Source: CAYYIS01 sp964470965
GTDB taxonomy: Bacteria > JAAXHH01 > JABIQT01
Assembly (NCBI GenBank): GCA_964470965.1
Contig: CAYYIS010000003.1
Span: forward strand, 1 to 64,000
DNA: 64,000 nucleotides
Direction of reading: 5' to 3'
A program made the position numbers and the translations under genes. The number at the start of each line of letters is the position of its first letter. The first letter of the stretch is position 1. Positions 43,472 through 52,513 of this stretch are shown here, piece after piece. The notes below the pieces were generated by a model, which saw nothing but the letters and a program-made list of their open reading frames with translations, ran no database searches and was not told the origin of the DNA.

Positions 43472-43725
43472 TGAAATATCAAAGGATAGTTCCGATCGAA
43501 AATCGTCGTGTACTTGAAATCAGCTGCGATTCGATGGCTTCGAATTTACGGATATTTGATGCTGACGGTACAACATTCAAGCTTGATCTACCGATTCGTG
43601 CACTACCCGCTTTTGCCCTCGCAATTCAGCCTCGCCCCATGATCTTGATTCCTCGGCAGGACGGCGTCGATCCCGCAATTGCCACCAGTCAACCGGGTGC
43701 CTCCCAGGCAAACCAAAGGACGTAG
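43471..43725 (+). CDS. small ORF coupled to era, unknown
   Basis: The ATG (43471-43473) overlaps the era stop as TAATG, so it may be translated by re-initiation. The product has 84 residues, starting MKYQRIVPIENRRVLEISCD, with a predicted mixed alpha-beta content and a polar tail. It is not RecO, which often follows era elsewhere. No recognisable domain, signal peptide or membrane segment. It could be the head of a longer gene that has lost its remainder. Confidence 0.4.
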   Translation: MKYQRIVPIENRRVLEISCDSMASNLRIFDADGTTFKLDLPIRALPAFALAIQPRPMILIPRQDGVDPAIATSQPGASQANQRT

Positions 43726-43874
43726 TTGAACACAGCGCCATCCACGTTGTAATCCTAATTTAGTCCAGCTTTTGAAATCTCTGAACACGGCCACATTATA
43801 GGAATAGGGATCTATTTTGTCCCTTAACCGTCTAATATCATGTTATATGCCAGGTCCCTGAAGAATGGTCCCGC

Positions 43875-43974
43875 NNNNNNNNNNNNNNNNNNNNNNNNNN
43901 NNNNNNNNNNNNNNNNNNNNNNNNNNNNNNNNNNNNNNNNNNNNNNNNNNNNNNNNNNNNNNNNNNNNNNNNNN
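43875..43974. other. scaffold gap of 100 N
   Basis: Exactly 100 undetermined bases lie immediately before, or inside, the M48 protease gene and hide its N-terminal part. As at 6935-7034 the length is a placeholder. Confidence 0.99.
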
Positions 43975-44604
43975 CGCACGGGTTTCCAGTCGGTCGGACA
44001 TCAAGTATCACTTCAAGGTAGTGGATAAAGATGATGTGAACGCTTTTGCCGTCCCTGGCGGGTATGTTTACGTGAATAGGGCACTGATTGCTCAGGTTGG
44101 GAACGAGTCGGAACTGGCCGGTGTCCTGGGGCATGAGGTGGGACCTATCGTGGGACGGCATGGCGCAAATCAGATCAGCAAACAATATGGCCTGACGTTC
44201 ATCACGGAGATGATACTTGGCGGCGGCGGCTCCAGTAATTCACGACAGATCGCAGCCCAGTTTGCGGGCGTAGGCGGCGTTCTGGGTACGTTACATTACA
44301 GCCGAAAAGCGGAGCGGGAGGCAGACTTATTAGCGGTTCAGTTGATGTATGACACGAGTATCGACCCGAAAGGCCTGACGACTTTTTCGAAAAAGTGCTG
44401 TATCTACATGAAGAAGCAGGCGGTGAACCGGAAGGTTTTCAAGTGTTCCTCTCTACCCACCCGAACACTCGGGAAAGAATCGAAAACGTGCACCGGATGA
44501 TCGCTGAATTAGCACCCAAGGCCGGTCTTCAGAAGGACTCGGACCAGTTTCAACAGGTCAAGGACCGGCTCCTGGCGATCACAACGAGGAAAACAGGCGG
44601 GTAG
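43975..44604 (+). pseudogene. M48-family metallopeptidase, 5'-truncated by the gap, frameshifted, altered zinc motif
   Basis: After the gap the frame reads VDKDDVNAFAVPGGYVYVNR and ELAGVLGHEVGPIVGRHGA, clearly the M48 (BepA/LoiP-type) catalytic domain. The third zinc ligand motif follows in KAEREADLLAVQLMYDT. Two defects are visible. The HExxH zinc motif reads HEVGP, the second histidine codon being cct. The frame also breaks at a T5 run (44383-44387): one extra T would join it to LYLHEEAGGEPEGFQVFLST and HPNTRERIENVHRM, the normal C-terminus, ending at 44604. No N-terminal signal or lipobox is seen before the gap. It is a decayed protease or a poorly assembled one. Confidence 0.78.
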
Positions 44605-44699
44605 GAGAAAGTGTTGAAACTCGAAAAACGCCGTAGGTTAAAAGAGGTCCCGGCCCGGGTATTCTTTATAACGCTTTGACGACTCTCTTCGGATGACAC

Positions 44700-45102
44700 C
44701 TGCATTTCAGTCGGGATCACGGAATTTTTCATAACACAGAAGCAGCCCTCCGCGGCTTGTTTGCTGGCGAAGCAGGAAATCAGGTCGCTGGCGTCCGACT
44801 TGGAGAGGCTGTCAGCCAGAGCGGATCGGATCCAGGCCTTCCCGATTCAACAAGGCGCTACCGACCTGCTGTTTGGCGAACTCTTCAGCGGACGGCTGGC
44901 CCAGGACGATGACCTCGTCGTCAATGACCTTATGCTCGACGCTTCGGATTGCGCCAGTTGCCCTCAAATGCCTCATTCAAGCGGGTGACGATAGAGTACC
45001 GAATACGCCTCAACGTAATCGAACGTTCGTCCAGCGTCATCCCTTCGCTGTTTTACTTCCGTCTGAAGGAACGGTCGCGTTAAGAATATCGAGATTAATC
45101 AT
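44700..45102 (-). pseudogene. decayed Rad52-like single-strand annealing protein
   Basis: On the minus strand an ATG at 45102 opens MINLDILNATVPSDGSKTAK, which stops after a further residue. Adding one frame change gives DAGRTFDYVEAYSV, then in the next frame IVTRLNEAFEGNW, then EHKVIDDEVIVLGQPSAEEF and AKQQVGSALLNREGLDPIR, and finally ADSLSKSDASDLISCFASKQ. The order G-R-x-F-x-Y-V-E, R-L-N-E-x-F-x-x-N-W, E-H-x-V-x-D-x-E-V and a C-terminal SDAL-like helix matches bacterial and phage Rad52/Rad22-type annealing proteins. At least three frame changes and a stop make it non-functional as written. The 3' limit is approximate. Identification is by eye. Confidence 0.5.
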
Positions 45103-45320
45103 AAAAGGCACAACCTGTGCCTCTATGTATGATGAAAATAAATATCCTTAAAACCACATAACAATTATGCTAAAATCTTGCTATCTAGAAACGAATTCCT
45201 CCGCGTTTCCATAAGGCTAATATGCATAAAATCCTTGACGTTACGAAACAAAAAACCCATATCAACCTAACACTTTTCTTAAAACCAATATTGTATTCCC
45301 TGGAAAACTGAGAGGCGTGC

Positions 45321-46451
45321 ATGCAGTCACTGATGCTAAAAGGCGGCTTAGTAATCGATCCTGCACGGGTTTTTCAGTCGGTAGCGGATGTGCTGGTGCG
45401 CGACGGCCGTATCGCGGCGGTCGGTCCGGACCTGGCGGACGGGCACGCGACGGTTCTGGACGTGACTGGATATATCGTTACACCGGGACTGATAGACCTG
45501 CATACCCACATCTGCTGGGGATTTACAGAGATCGGCCTGGTGCCGGATCAGGTGTGTCCCCAGGCCGGGGTGACAACCATCGTAGATGCAGGTAGCTCGA
45601 GCTGGCCGAGCATGGGCTCGTTCCGGCATCAGGTGGCCACACCGTCAACGGCTCGTGTGCTGGGCTTCTCCAACATCTCCTGTATCGGCATACCCACGGC
45701 CGGGACGCCGGAGATGGAGAGCCTGAAGTTCGTGAACATTGATCGCACGGTCGGTGCCGTAACAGGGAACAGGGATCTGATGGTAGGTGTCAAGGTGCGT
45801 CAGGGAGCGCATCTGGTCGGAAACAACGGGGTCGAGCCGACACGGATGGCGGTGGAAGCAGCGGAACAGGTGGGTGTGCCGGTTATGGTACACGTGGGCC
45901 AAACACCCGGTCCTCTGTCTGAAATCCTGGACCTGCTCCGGCCGGGCGATATCATCACTCATGCCTACCACGGACACGCCCACGGCATCTTGGACGACCA
46001 CCGGGCGGTGTGGACGGACGTAATCGAAGGAAGGCGTCGTGGCATCATCATGGATGTGGGACACGGCGCAGGCAGTTTCAAATTCGACGTGGCCCAGGCA
46101 GCGTTCGAACACGGCTTCTTTCCGGACGTTATCAGCACTGACCTGTATACCTCCAACGTGAACGGCCCGGTATTCGACCTACCCACTACCATGTCCAAGA
46201 TGCTCAATCTTGGCATGCCGCTCACGGACATTGTCGCCGCCACCACTGCCATCCCGGCCCACGTGATCGGCCGAGATGACCTTGGCACGCTGAATCCCGG
46301 CGTCGTCGCCGACATCGCGGTATTCGACAGGCAGGAAGGATCCTTTGAATTTCGGGACAGCCATCGGGATGTGCGTATCTGGCCCGAGCGTTTGGTGTGC
46401 ACACATACGATCCGGAAAGGGGAACTGTGGTACGGGACGGCTGCTAGATGA
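45321..46451 (+). CDS. amidohydrolase/deacetylase-family metallohydrolase
   Basis: This 376-residue amidohydrolase-superfamily enzyme has the small beta-domain strands at both ends. TIM-barrel metal sites are DLHTHICWGF (HxH), GVKVRQGA with the likely carboxylated lysine, MVHVGQTPGP, THAYHGHAHGI, DVGHGAGSF, and the catalytic aspartate in VISTDLYTSNVNG. The pattern fits the EF_0837 branch, often called deacetylase or dihydroorotase-like. It probably hydrolyses a C-N bond in a small amide or N-acyl compound. GAGAGG lies 5 bases before the ATG. The downstream aminotransferase may share its pathway, though a 200-base spacer separates them. It is cytoplasmic; no signal peptide. Confidence 0.85.
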   Translation: MQSLMLKGGLVIDPARVFQSVADVLVRDGRIAAVGPDLADGHATVLDVTGYIVTPGLIDLHTHICWGFTEIGLVPDQVCPQAGVTTIVDAGSSSWPSMGSFRHQVATPSTARVLGFSNISCIGIPTAGTPEMESLKFVNIDRTVGAVTGNRDLMVGVKVRQGAHLVGNNGVEPTRMAVEAAEQVGVPVMVHVGQTPGPLSEILDLLRPGDIITHAYHGHAHGILDDHRAVWTDVIEGRRRGIIMDVGHGAGSFKFDVAQAAFEHGFFPDVISTDLYTSNVNGPVFDLPTTMSKMLNLGMPLTDIVAATTAIPAHVIGRDDLGTLNPGVVADIAVFDRQEGSFEFRDSHRDVRIWPERLVCTHTIRKGELWYGTAAR

Positions 46452-46652
46452 ATCCTGCTAAAGAGCACTCTGGTTGAAGGCGTGAGCAACGCGGAAGGTG
46501 TTGCAAGAAAGGGGATGGGCGTGTGGCATGCAACTCAGTCCTTGACTTAGCCCCAATCATTGTCAATATTTACGGCACCGCAAAGTATAATACAATATAT
46601 CTAATCCTGAATAAGGCTTTGAATTTTCTCTTACTCTTTCAAGGAGGATCCT
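46452..46652. promoter_or_regulatory. spacer before the aminotransferase gene, with TATAAT and a strong ribosome binding site
   Basis: TATAAT occurs at 46586-46591. The best upstream -35 candidate, TTGTCA at 46560, is 20 bases away, longer than usual, so the promoter is uncertain. AGGAGG sits seven bases before the ATG at 46653. Confidence 0.3.
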
Positions 46653-47987
46653 ATGTCTCATTCGAACTATGTGATCGAAAGTATACAGGAAAAACTCCTA
46701 CAGACTTCACGGCGGTCATTTATGAAGCGATTGGCAGGCGGGGTTGCCGCGGCAGGATTGATGGCCGGCACCGGCCTGGCGGCTGCGACGCCGTATCGGG
46801 AATTGATGGACGCCGCAGATGCCATGCCCGCGGATGATATGGGCGATGAGCGGTTCTGGCTGTCGGTTAAGGGACAGTTCACGCTGCGCGAGGGACTCGC
46901 CGTCATGAACGCGGCCAATCTGTGTCCTTCGCCCTATCCGGTGATGGAGACGGTGTTCAGCTTGACCCGTGATGTGGATGCGGATGCTTCGTTCCAGAAC
47001 CGGGGCAAGTTCCGAGGGATGAGGGAGGAGGCGCGAACGAAACTGGGCGTGCTGCTGGGGGCGGATGCCGATGAAATAGCCATCGTAAGAAACACGAGCG
47101 AGGCCAACAACGTCATCAGTAGCGGCTTTGAACTCAAGGCAGGAGATGAGATTCTGCTGTCGGATCTGAACCATCCTTCCAACAACAAGGCTTGGGAAGT
47201 CAAGTCCAGACGGTATGGTTTCAAGATCAACTATTTCCATGTTGACACGCCGCCTAACAGTCAGGAAGAGATCATCAGCGCTATGTCGGCAGCTATCACT
47301 CCGAATACGAAACTGATTTCCTTCACCCACGTATCCAACACGACCGGTCTGCTCATGCAGGCCAAAGAGCTGTGTGCCGTGGCTCGGCAGCGCGGTATCT
47401 TCGTTCATGTGGACGGCGCCCAGAGCTTTGGAGCGTTGAAGGTGGACCTGCACGACATGGGCTGCGACTCCTACTCCGGTAGCACGCACAAGTGGTTCAT
47501 GGGGCCGAAAGAGGCGGGCGTCCTGTACGTGCGTCAGTCGGCGCAGGATCAGATTTGGCCCAGTATCATCAGTGCGGGCTACCGGGATGATTTGGTGGGC
47601 GCCCGGAAGTACGAAGCGCTGGGACAGCGGGACGACGGTGCAGTTTCCGCGGTAGGCCGTACAGTGGACTTCCATAACAAGCTCGGCCCGGACCGTGTAG
47701 AGGCAAGAATGCGTCAGGTGGCTGGTGCGATAAAAGAGGGATTGAGTAAGCTTTCCGGGGTGACGTTCTCGACCGCCATGGATCCGGGACTCTCCGCCGG
47801 TGTGGTAATTTTTAAACCGGGTGACCTTGACACCCGCAAGGCATTCGCCAAGCTGTATTCCGATTACAATATCGCCGGCGCCGGTATGGGCCCGAATATC
47901 CGTCTTTCACCGCATATCTACAACACGATAGAGGAAGCCGAACGTGCGGTCAAGGCAGTTGCGGAGATGATGAAGAACGGAATTTAA
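46653..47987 (+). CDS. Tat-exported class V PLP-dependent aminotransferase-like protein
   Basis: This 444-residue protein has an N-terminus with twin arginines and a hydrophobic stretch (SRRSFMKRLAGGVAAAGLMA), a typical Tat signal, so the folded PLP enzyme should be exported. The body is class V aminotransferase/cysteine-desulfurase fold, like isopenicillin-N epimerase-type proteins: IVRNTSEANNVISSGFEL, VHVDGAQSFGALKVDL with the cofactor aspartate, and the PLP lysine in SGSTHKWFMGPKEAGVLYV. The residue normally needed for desulfuration cannot be assigned. The cyclase-like gene follows about 14 bases later. Reaction unknown; racemase, lyase or desulfurase activity is possible. Confidence 0.88.
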   Translation: MSHSNYVIESIQEKLLQTSRRSFMKRLAGGVAAAGLMAGTGLAAATPYRELMDAADAMPADDMGDERFWLSVKGQFTLREGLAVMNAANLCPSPYPVMETVFSLTRDVDADASFQNRGKFRGMREEARTKLGVLLGADADEIAIVRNTSEANNVISSGFELKAGDEILLSDLNHPSNNKAWEVKSRRYGFKINYFHVDTPPNSQEEIISAMSAAITPNTKLISFTHVSNTTGLLMQAKELCAVARQRGIFVHVDGAQSFGALKVDLHDMGCDSYSGSTHKWFMGPKEAGVLYVRQSAQDQIWPSIISAGYRDDLVGARKYEALGQRDDGAVSAVGRTVDFHNKLGPDRVEARMRQVAGAIKEGLSKLSGVTFSTAMDPGLSAGVVIFKPGDLDTRKAFAKLYSDYNIAGAGMGPNIRLSPHIYNTIEEAERAVKAVAEMMKNGI

Positions 47988-48000
47988 GGACGCCGTAAAA

Positions 48001-49839
48001 ATCGCACAACGCCGCCTGCTGGATTCCCGGAAGGCATCCGGTTACTGGGACGGCGTCCTCGACAGCGGTGGCCGGTCGGAGGCGGAGTACATGTTGCTAC
48101 TCTACCTCCTTGGCCGACAGGATGCTACGGCTCTCGTGAAAACTGCTGCCAGCCTTGGCAGTAAACAGGCCTCCGAAGGCGGGTGGCGCAGCAGCGCCGG
48201 TAATCCGAAGGACCTAAGCACATCTGTGACCGCTTATCTTGCGCTCAGAGTTCATGGAGTACCGTCCGAAGCGCCGTATATGCAGCGTGCTGCCGCCTTT
48301 ATTAAAGAAAACGGTGGTGTGGACACAACGGATGTATTCACGCGGTCTTTTTTGGCGCTATTCGGGTGTTGCCCTTCTCACTGCCTTCCTTCTTTTTTTC
48401 CCGAGATGATGTGTCTGTCATCCTGGACCGGCAACGACTACCACACGCTGCCGGCCTGGCTGCGGGTTCTGGCATTGCCGGCAGCTGTAGCCCGGACTTG
48501 CGCCTCTTCGAAGACGCTACCCGATCCGGTTCGGCTGGATGAATTGATCGGGGGGAATGCCGTATCTCATACTTTCCGAAGTTCTCCCTTTATTCCCAAA
48601 CTGATTTTCCTGCTGCTCACCATATCTGAACGTGTGGGCCTCACCCCGTGGCGAAACCAGGCGTTGCAGGCCGCTGATGAATGGCTACACGGCCGTTGCT
48701 CTGAGAGTGATGGCCCGGGCGCCTCCGCTACGGCTCTGATCTGGCTGCTCATCGCGCTACATTTTCTCGGTGTTGAGGCATCTCATCCGGATATGGTCCG
48801 GCCACTGGAAAGCCTGAACGAACTGTTCCGGGAGGAGAAAGACGCGTTGCACCTACAGCCGTACCAAACGCCGGTCTGGGATACCGCCCATGCGCAGGCG
48901 GCCCTGTGTTCGTCGGGTCTGGATCCCGGGGGAGAGGCAGTGCTTCAGGCAGCCGCTTGGCTGGTGGATCAGGAAATAACCTCTCCCGGTGAGTGGCAGG
49001 CGGCCAACCCCAATGTTCGATCCAGTGGTTGGGCGCGCACTTTCAACGGTAGATGGTATCCGGATATTGCCAACACCGCTAGAGTTCTTCAGGCTTTGCA
49101 GTTTCTACATGACGAGGGTGAGGGAGGAGCTGCGGCCCATGGTCTTATCAGCCGGATTTCGGTACAGGGTATCCTGGACGACAATCGTCTCGGTGTGGCC
49201 ACGCAGCGGGGACTGGCCTGGTTGCTCAGCATGCAGAATCCGGACGGCGGGTGGGGGTACTGGGACAGGATGAGGAAAATGCATGTAGCACCACCACCGC
49301 CGTTTTGCGATACTCCGGATGCAGTAGACTTGAGCACGGCGGAAAGCACAGCCCTTTCTCTGTCCGCATTGAGTGGTTTCGGATACAACAAAGGGGCGCC
49401 GGTGGTAAAGCGGGCAGTGGTTTTCCTCAAAAATACACAGAATCGAGACGGTTACTGGGAGTATCCGCGTTTTAATGCGCCCATCTACACTACCTGGTGT
49501 GTTCTGGAAGCGCTTCAATCGGTAAAAGAGGATACAAAGCGTGGAAAGGCTGTTAAAGCTGCTGAATGGTTGAGGGACCTCCAGAATCCTGATGGTGGAT
49601 GGGGCGGCCCAGTATGCACGGCCTGGGCGATCATGGGCCTGATGGCGCAGGGCGATGTGGATCAACAGGTAGTAGTAGACGGTGTCGCCTATCTGGTAGA
49701 CACACAACGATCCGACGGGGCTTGGCAGGACGAAACAGCCCCGACGCCGAGGGCACCGGGGCTGTTCTCATATACAGACGACCTTGGGGCATTGTATTTC
49801 CCTCTGATGGCGCTTGGTAAGTACAGGCAGACGCTATAG
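48001..49839 (+). CDS. squalene-hopene cyclase homologue lacking the DXDD acid motif
   Basis: About 612 residues align along the whole length with squalene-hopene cyclase. The N-terminus reads SEAEYMLLLYLL and then TRSFLALFG. The later parts are MQNPDGGWGYWD, LQNPDGGWGG and TQRSDGAWQ (QW motifs), PPFCDTPDAVDLSTAEST, and LGALYFPLMALGKYRQTL at the end. At the catalytic position, where the family has DVDDTA after YYP, this protein has DIANTA. The first Asp is kept but the two that hold the catalytic proton are Ala and Asn. No ATG, GTG or TTG lies in frame before 48091, where 30 conserved residues would be lost. ATC 48001, 10 bases after AAGGA, is my preferred start. It probably does not make hopene. 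Confidence 0.82.
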   Translation: MAQRRLLDSRKASGYWDGVLDSGGRSEAEYMLLLYLLGRQDATALVKTAASLGSKQASEGGWRSSAGNPKDLSTSVTAYLALRVHGVPSEAPYMQRAAAFIKENGGVDTTDVFTRSFLALFGCCPSHCLPSFFPEMMCLSSWTGNDYHTLPAWLRVLALPAAVARTCASSKTLPDPVRLDELIGGNAVSHTFRSSPFIPKLIFLLLTISERVGLTPWRNQALQAADEWLHGRCSESDGPGASATALIWLLIALHFLGVEASHPDMVRPLESLNELFREEKDALHLQPYQTPVWDTAHAQAALCSSGLDPGGEAVLQAAAWLVDQEITSPGEWQAANPNVRSSGWARTFNGRWYPDIANTARVLQALQFLHDEGEGGAAAHGLISRISVQGILDDNRLGVATQRGLAWLLSMQNPDGGWGYWDRMRKMHVAPPPPFCDTPDAVDLSTAESTALSLSALSGFGYNKGAPVVKRAVVFLKNTQNRDGYWEYPRFNAPIYTTWCVLEALQSVKEDTKRGKAVKAAEWLRDLQNPDGGWGGPVCTAWAIMGLMAQGDVDQQVVVDGVAYLVDTQRSDGAWQDETAPTPRAPGLFSYTDDLGALYFPLMALGKYRQTL

Positions 49840-50805
49840 TCATTGATTACGCCGCGGCATCAGGCTGTTCTGGACCACAATAAACGTCTGGCCGTCCGGG
49901 GCTACTTCGTAAAGGGTGTTGAAGCCGATAACCGCCCTCGGCCCCATGCCGACTTTCTCTCCTGAGAAGAGAACCTCCGGCGTACTCACACTGAACTCCG
50001 GTGTGGTCGTGGTTGAAACGACAACAAGGTCATTGCCCTGCCAGAAGTAGATCTCATCACCCTTGCCGTTCCACCGGGGCCAGACTCCCCCATCCACGGA
50101 TATTTTTACCCGTCTCCCATCGGGGAATGCCTTCACGTAGGCGTCCCACTTTCCTGTTTCATCGGCAATGTAGGCGACGTATTTGCCGTCCGGAGAAAAG
50201 CGCGGCATGGCTTCTTTGAACGTTGGTGTATTAGTGAACTGAATCGGCGTACGCTCTTCCACATCCACATACCAGAGATCACGGTTGTCATGGAGGGTGT
50301 CTGTCTGATCGTGGTAGTGGTACAGGATGTACTTGCCATCCGATGACCAGGTAGGTGCGTAGGTTTCGTGGGGCGTCAGCAGGAATGCCCGTTCAGCGTT
50401 GCTCTCTTCGCTGACCATGTAAAGGTTCGCCGGACCGTTGCGATATGAGAAATAGACTATTGACCTGCTGTTCGGCGACCAGGCGGGTTGCCGTTCGTTG
50501 GATGGATGCCTGGTAGCCTGGAACTTGACGTTCCGCCGAAGATCATAGACCCAGATATCGTCGTCCCCGTCCCGAATGTTACGGCCTCTGACGGCGATCA
50601 TATTTCCGTCAGGCGAGAGGATAGGACCGGTGATGATCGCCTGGGCATCCCCAATGTTTTCCAGTACGTTACCCCCACGATCTACCCAGACCATCTGCTG
50701 CTTGGGCGGTGGAGAGTCCTGCGCCTGCGCCTGTGTGACATCGCTCCTTAGAAACATCGCAGCCGTGATCATACATATTAAGGATATTAAGACATTCCAC
50801 ACCAT
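49840..50805 (-). CDS. exported TolB-like beta-propeller (PD40 repeat) protein
   Basis: This 321-residue protein has a signal peptide (about 1-28). Repeated blades carry the PD40 signature: ILSPDGNMIAVRG, AWSPNSRSIVYFS, TWSSDGKYILYHY, RFSPDGKYVAYIAD. Each blade ends in a DIWVYDL-type or DLWYVDV-type strand. Five or six blades are visible, as in TolB C-terminal propellers and the non-catalytic halves of exported peptidases. There is no attached catalytic domain. It probably binds a protein or ligand in the periplasm. GGAGG lies 6 bases before the ATG. It ends directly against the convergent cyclase-like gene. Confidence 0.82.
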   Translation of the reverse strand: MVWNVLISLICMITAAMFLRSDVTQAQAQDSPPPKQQMVWVDRGGNVLENIGDAQAIITGPILSPDGNMIAVRGRNIRDGDDDIWVYDLRRNVKFQATRHPSNERQPAWSPNSRSIVYFSYRNGPANLYMVSEESNAERAFLLTPHETYAPTWSSDGKYILYHYHDQTDTLHDNRDLWYVDVEERTPIQFTNTPTFKEAMPRFSPDGKYVAYIADETGKWDAYVKAFPDGRRVKISVDGGVWPRWNGKGDEIYFWQGNDLVVVSTTTTPEFSVSTPEVLFSGEKVGMGPRAVIGFNTLYEVAPDGQTFIVVQNSLMPRRNQ

Positions 50806-50929
50806 AACGGCCTCCAGAGTTAATAGATACTTCTAATCAATAATGACTGTCTATGATATTGTGCCGTCTAGCCTCTCCGGACCTAGAAATACCAGCTTCG
50901 GGTGTCACATATGACCGGTCGCGGTTTAC

Positions 50930-51060
50930 GGTATCGAAGAATATCTCACTTGTTGTTGGGGAAACCTTTAAACGTTCACACGCCCCGAAACCGTCGATTA
51001 TTGGCATTGTCTGGAACCAGAATGCGTTGAGATTTTTAGATGATATCAAGTGGTCTAACC
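50930..51060 (-). pseudogene. fragment of a response-regulator receiver domain
   Basis: The minus strand here reads MPIIDGFGACERLKVSPTTS, nearly the same as MPVMDGFGTCERLKASPATK in the intact regulator-cyclase gene at 52514-53548. The DNA is also visibly similar (50950-51010 against 53300-53360). The rest of the receiver domain and any output domain are missing, and the surrounding frame has no start of its own. It lies just downstream of the acyltransferase gene, while the intact copy lies just upstream of it. It looks like the remains of a duplicated receiver sequence. Confidence 0.6.
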
Positions 51061-51080
51061 CACTCATGGTTAGACAAATC

Positions 51081-52253
51081 CTAGGCACCTTCCTCTGCCT
51101 TGAACGGGTACCGCCTCCCATTGAGGAGAAGTCCAATCGCTGTGTTTCGAACGAAATATTTGTAAGTTGTCAAAGAAATAACGGAGGTTAATCCTATGGC
51201 AAACAAATATTTGACGATGACGGGTATTTGCCAGTCAAACATCGAAAAACTGATCAATGCCACAATCGGCAGGTGGACAAGATACATCCAATATGACCCA
51301 TCTGATATGAACCGAAACGTCTTATTAAATTCGCGGAATCTGCTCTCGGCAAGCCCGATGAATCCGAAAGAAAATATTGTGGCGCAACTTACTTTTATCG
51401 TGTACTTCACTAGCTCCGACAGGCCTTCCAAGTCAGCCTCATCCCGCCCTACCCAAGAGTCAGCAATGACCAACACGGCATGAACAATAAACATCAACAG
51501 AGCGATAATTAGATAAGTCGACCAGTGAGAAATCATCGACGACAACAAGCTACTATTTCCATATAGCGCATATCCAAACACAAAATATAGGCCACTTGCC
51601 AAGGGGTTATATATCAATTCACCCCATGATGGTATGTTCACAAACAGACACAAAGAAATAAATCCTATTGGTATCTTCGGCCGGAAAAACATCTGTACAA
51701 AAAGTGACTTGATTCGAGCAGACCCTCTTTGGACAAAGCCCAATTGAACCTGAAGAGCGAAGTTCAGCATCTTCGCTGAGAGCAAGGAGGCACCTCGGAG
51801 CAATATCGTGAACAACGCGAAGATTATCAAGTGCCACAGGAACCACAGATGATAAGGAAAAAGAGGGCTCCGCAGCGAATAGAAAAAATCAAATTCACCG
51901 GAAAAGCCGTATTTGAAGATCCATGGAATAGTAAGACTCATCAGCGGAAGAAAAATCACCATAGGTAAACCAATCCGCAGCAGCCTGTTCCACCACCAGG
52001 CTTTCCAGGATTTTCTGGTGACCATTAAGTTGGCAAAAAAACCAGAAAGTATGAAAAATAAAGGCATCCGCCATATATGAATAAAGTCAAAAATAATCTG
52101 AATCACCCGTGAAGATTTCGGATCAGATGGCCAAAAACCCGCCATTCCCGGATGGTACGGCATGCCGGCATGAAGTACTAACCCCAACAGCATCGCGACC
52201 CCTCGTAGGACGTCCAGACCGTGATATCGATCGATATAAGATGCTATCGCCAT
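51081..52253 (-). CDS. acyltransferase-3 family membrane protein (OpgC/OafA-like)
   Basis: This protein of about 390 residues has some ten hydrophobic helices. The N-terminal signature is RYHGLDVLRGVAMLLGLVLH and a little later IHIWRMPLFFILSGFFANLM, the conserved acyltransferase-3 regions, with the catalytic-type histidine in GLVLHAG. Members O-acylate glycans, glucans or lipids from a cytoplasmic acyl donor. I start at ATG 52253 (MAIASYIDRYHGL) with GGA upstream; an in-frame start ten codons earlier is possible. Base composition looks more AT-rich than its neighbours by eye, and it is flanked by related receiver-domain sequences, which hints at insertion. Confidence 0.82.
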   Translation of the reverse strand: MAIASYIDRYHGLDVLRGVAMLLGLVLHAGMPYHPGMAGFWPSDPKSSRVIQIIFDFIHIWRMPLFFILSGFFANLMVTRKSWKAWWWNRLLRIGLPMVIFLPLMSLTIPWIFKYGFSGEFDFFYSLRSPLFPYHLWFLWHLIIFALFTILLRGASLLSAKMLNFALQVQLGFVQRGSARIKSLFVQMFFRPKIPIGFISLCLFVNIPSWGELIYNPLASGLYFVFGYALYGNSSLLSSMISHWSTYLIIALLMFIVHAVLVIADSWVGRDEADLEGLSELVKYTIKVSCATIFSFGFIGLAESRFREFNKTFRFISDGSYWMYLVHLPIVALISFSMFDWQIPVIVKYLFAIGLTSVISLTTYKYFVRNTAIGLLLNGRRYPFKAEEGA

Positions 52254-52513
52254 ATTTAATTCCGATTTGCTGAAACGTCCCAATAGGAAGTATCAACTAA
52301 AATGTAAACCTCATTGTGTAATGTGAGCGCTCTGGTCGTTGACAAAATAAGTGGTCTACCCGTGATCAGCCACATGTGCCACATACCTGTCGCCCAAGCA
52401 GTCAAATCTGAGGCAGCCGTCCGAATATGCCGCTGCGAAACCGCTAAACATGCACCTTGTCATCGACTACAGCCGAATGACGTTGAGAAGCTATAGCTGG
52501 AGTTGCCACCGGA

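Noticed and set aside
46560..46591. TTGTCA and TATAAT as a firm promoter for the aminotransferase
   Set aside because: The spacer is 20 bases, too long for a confident call; kept only as a low-confidence note.
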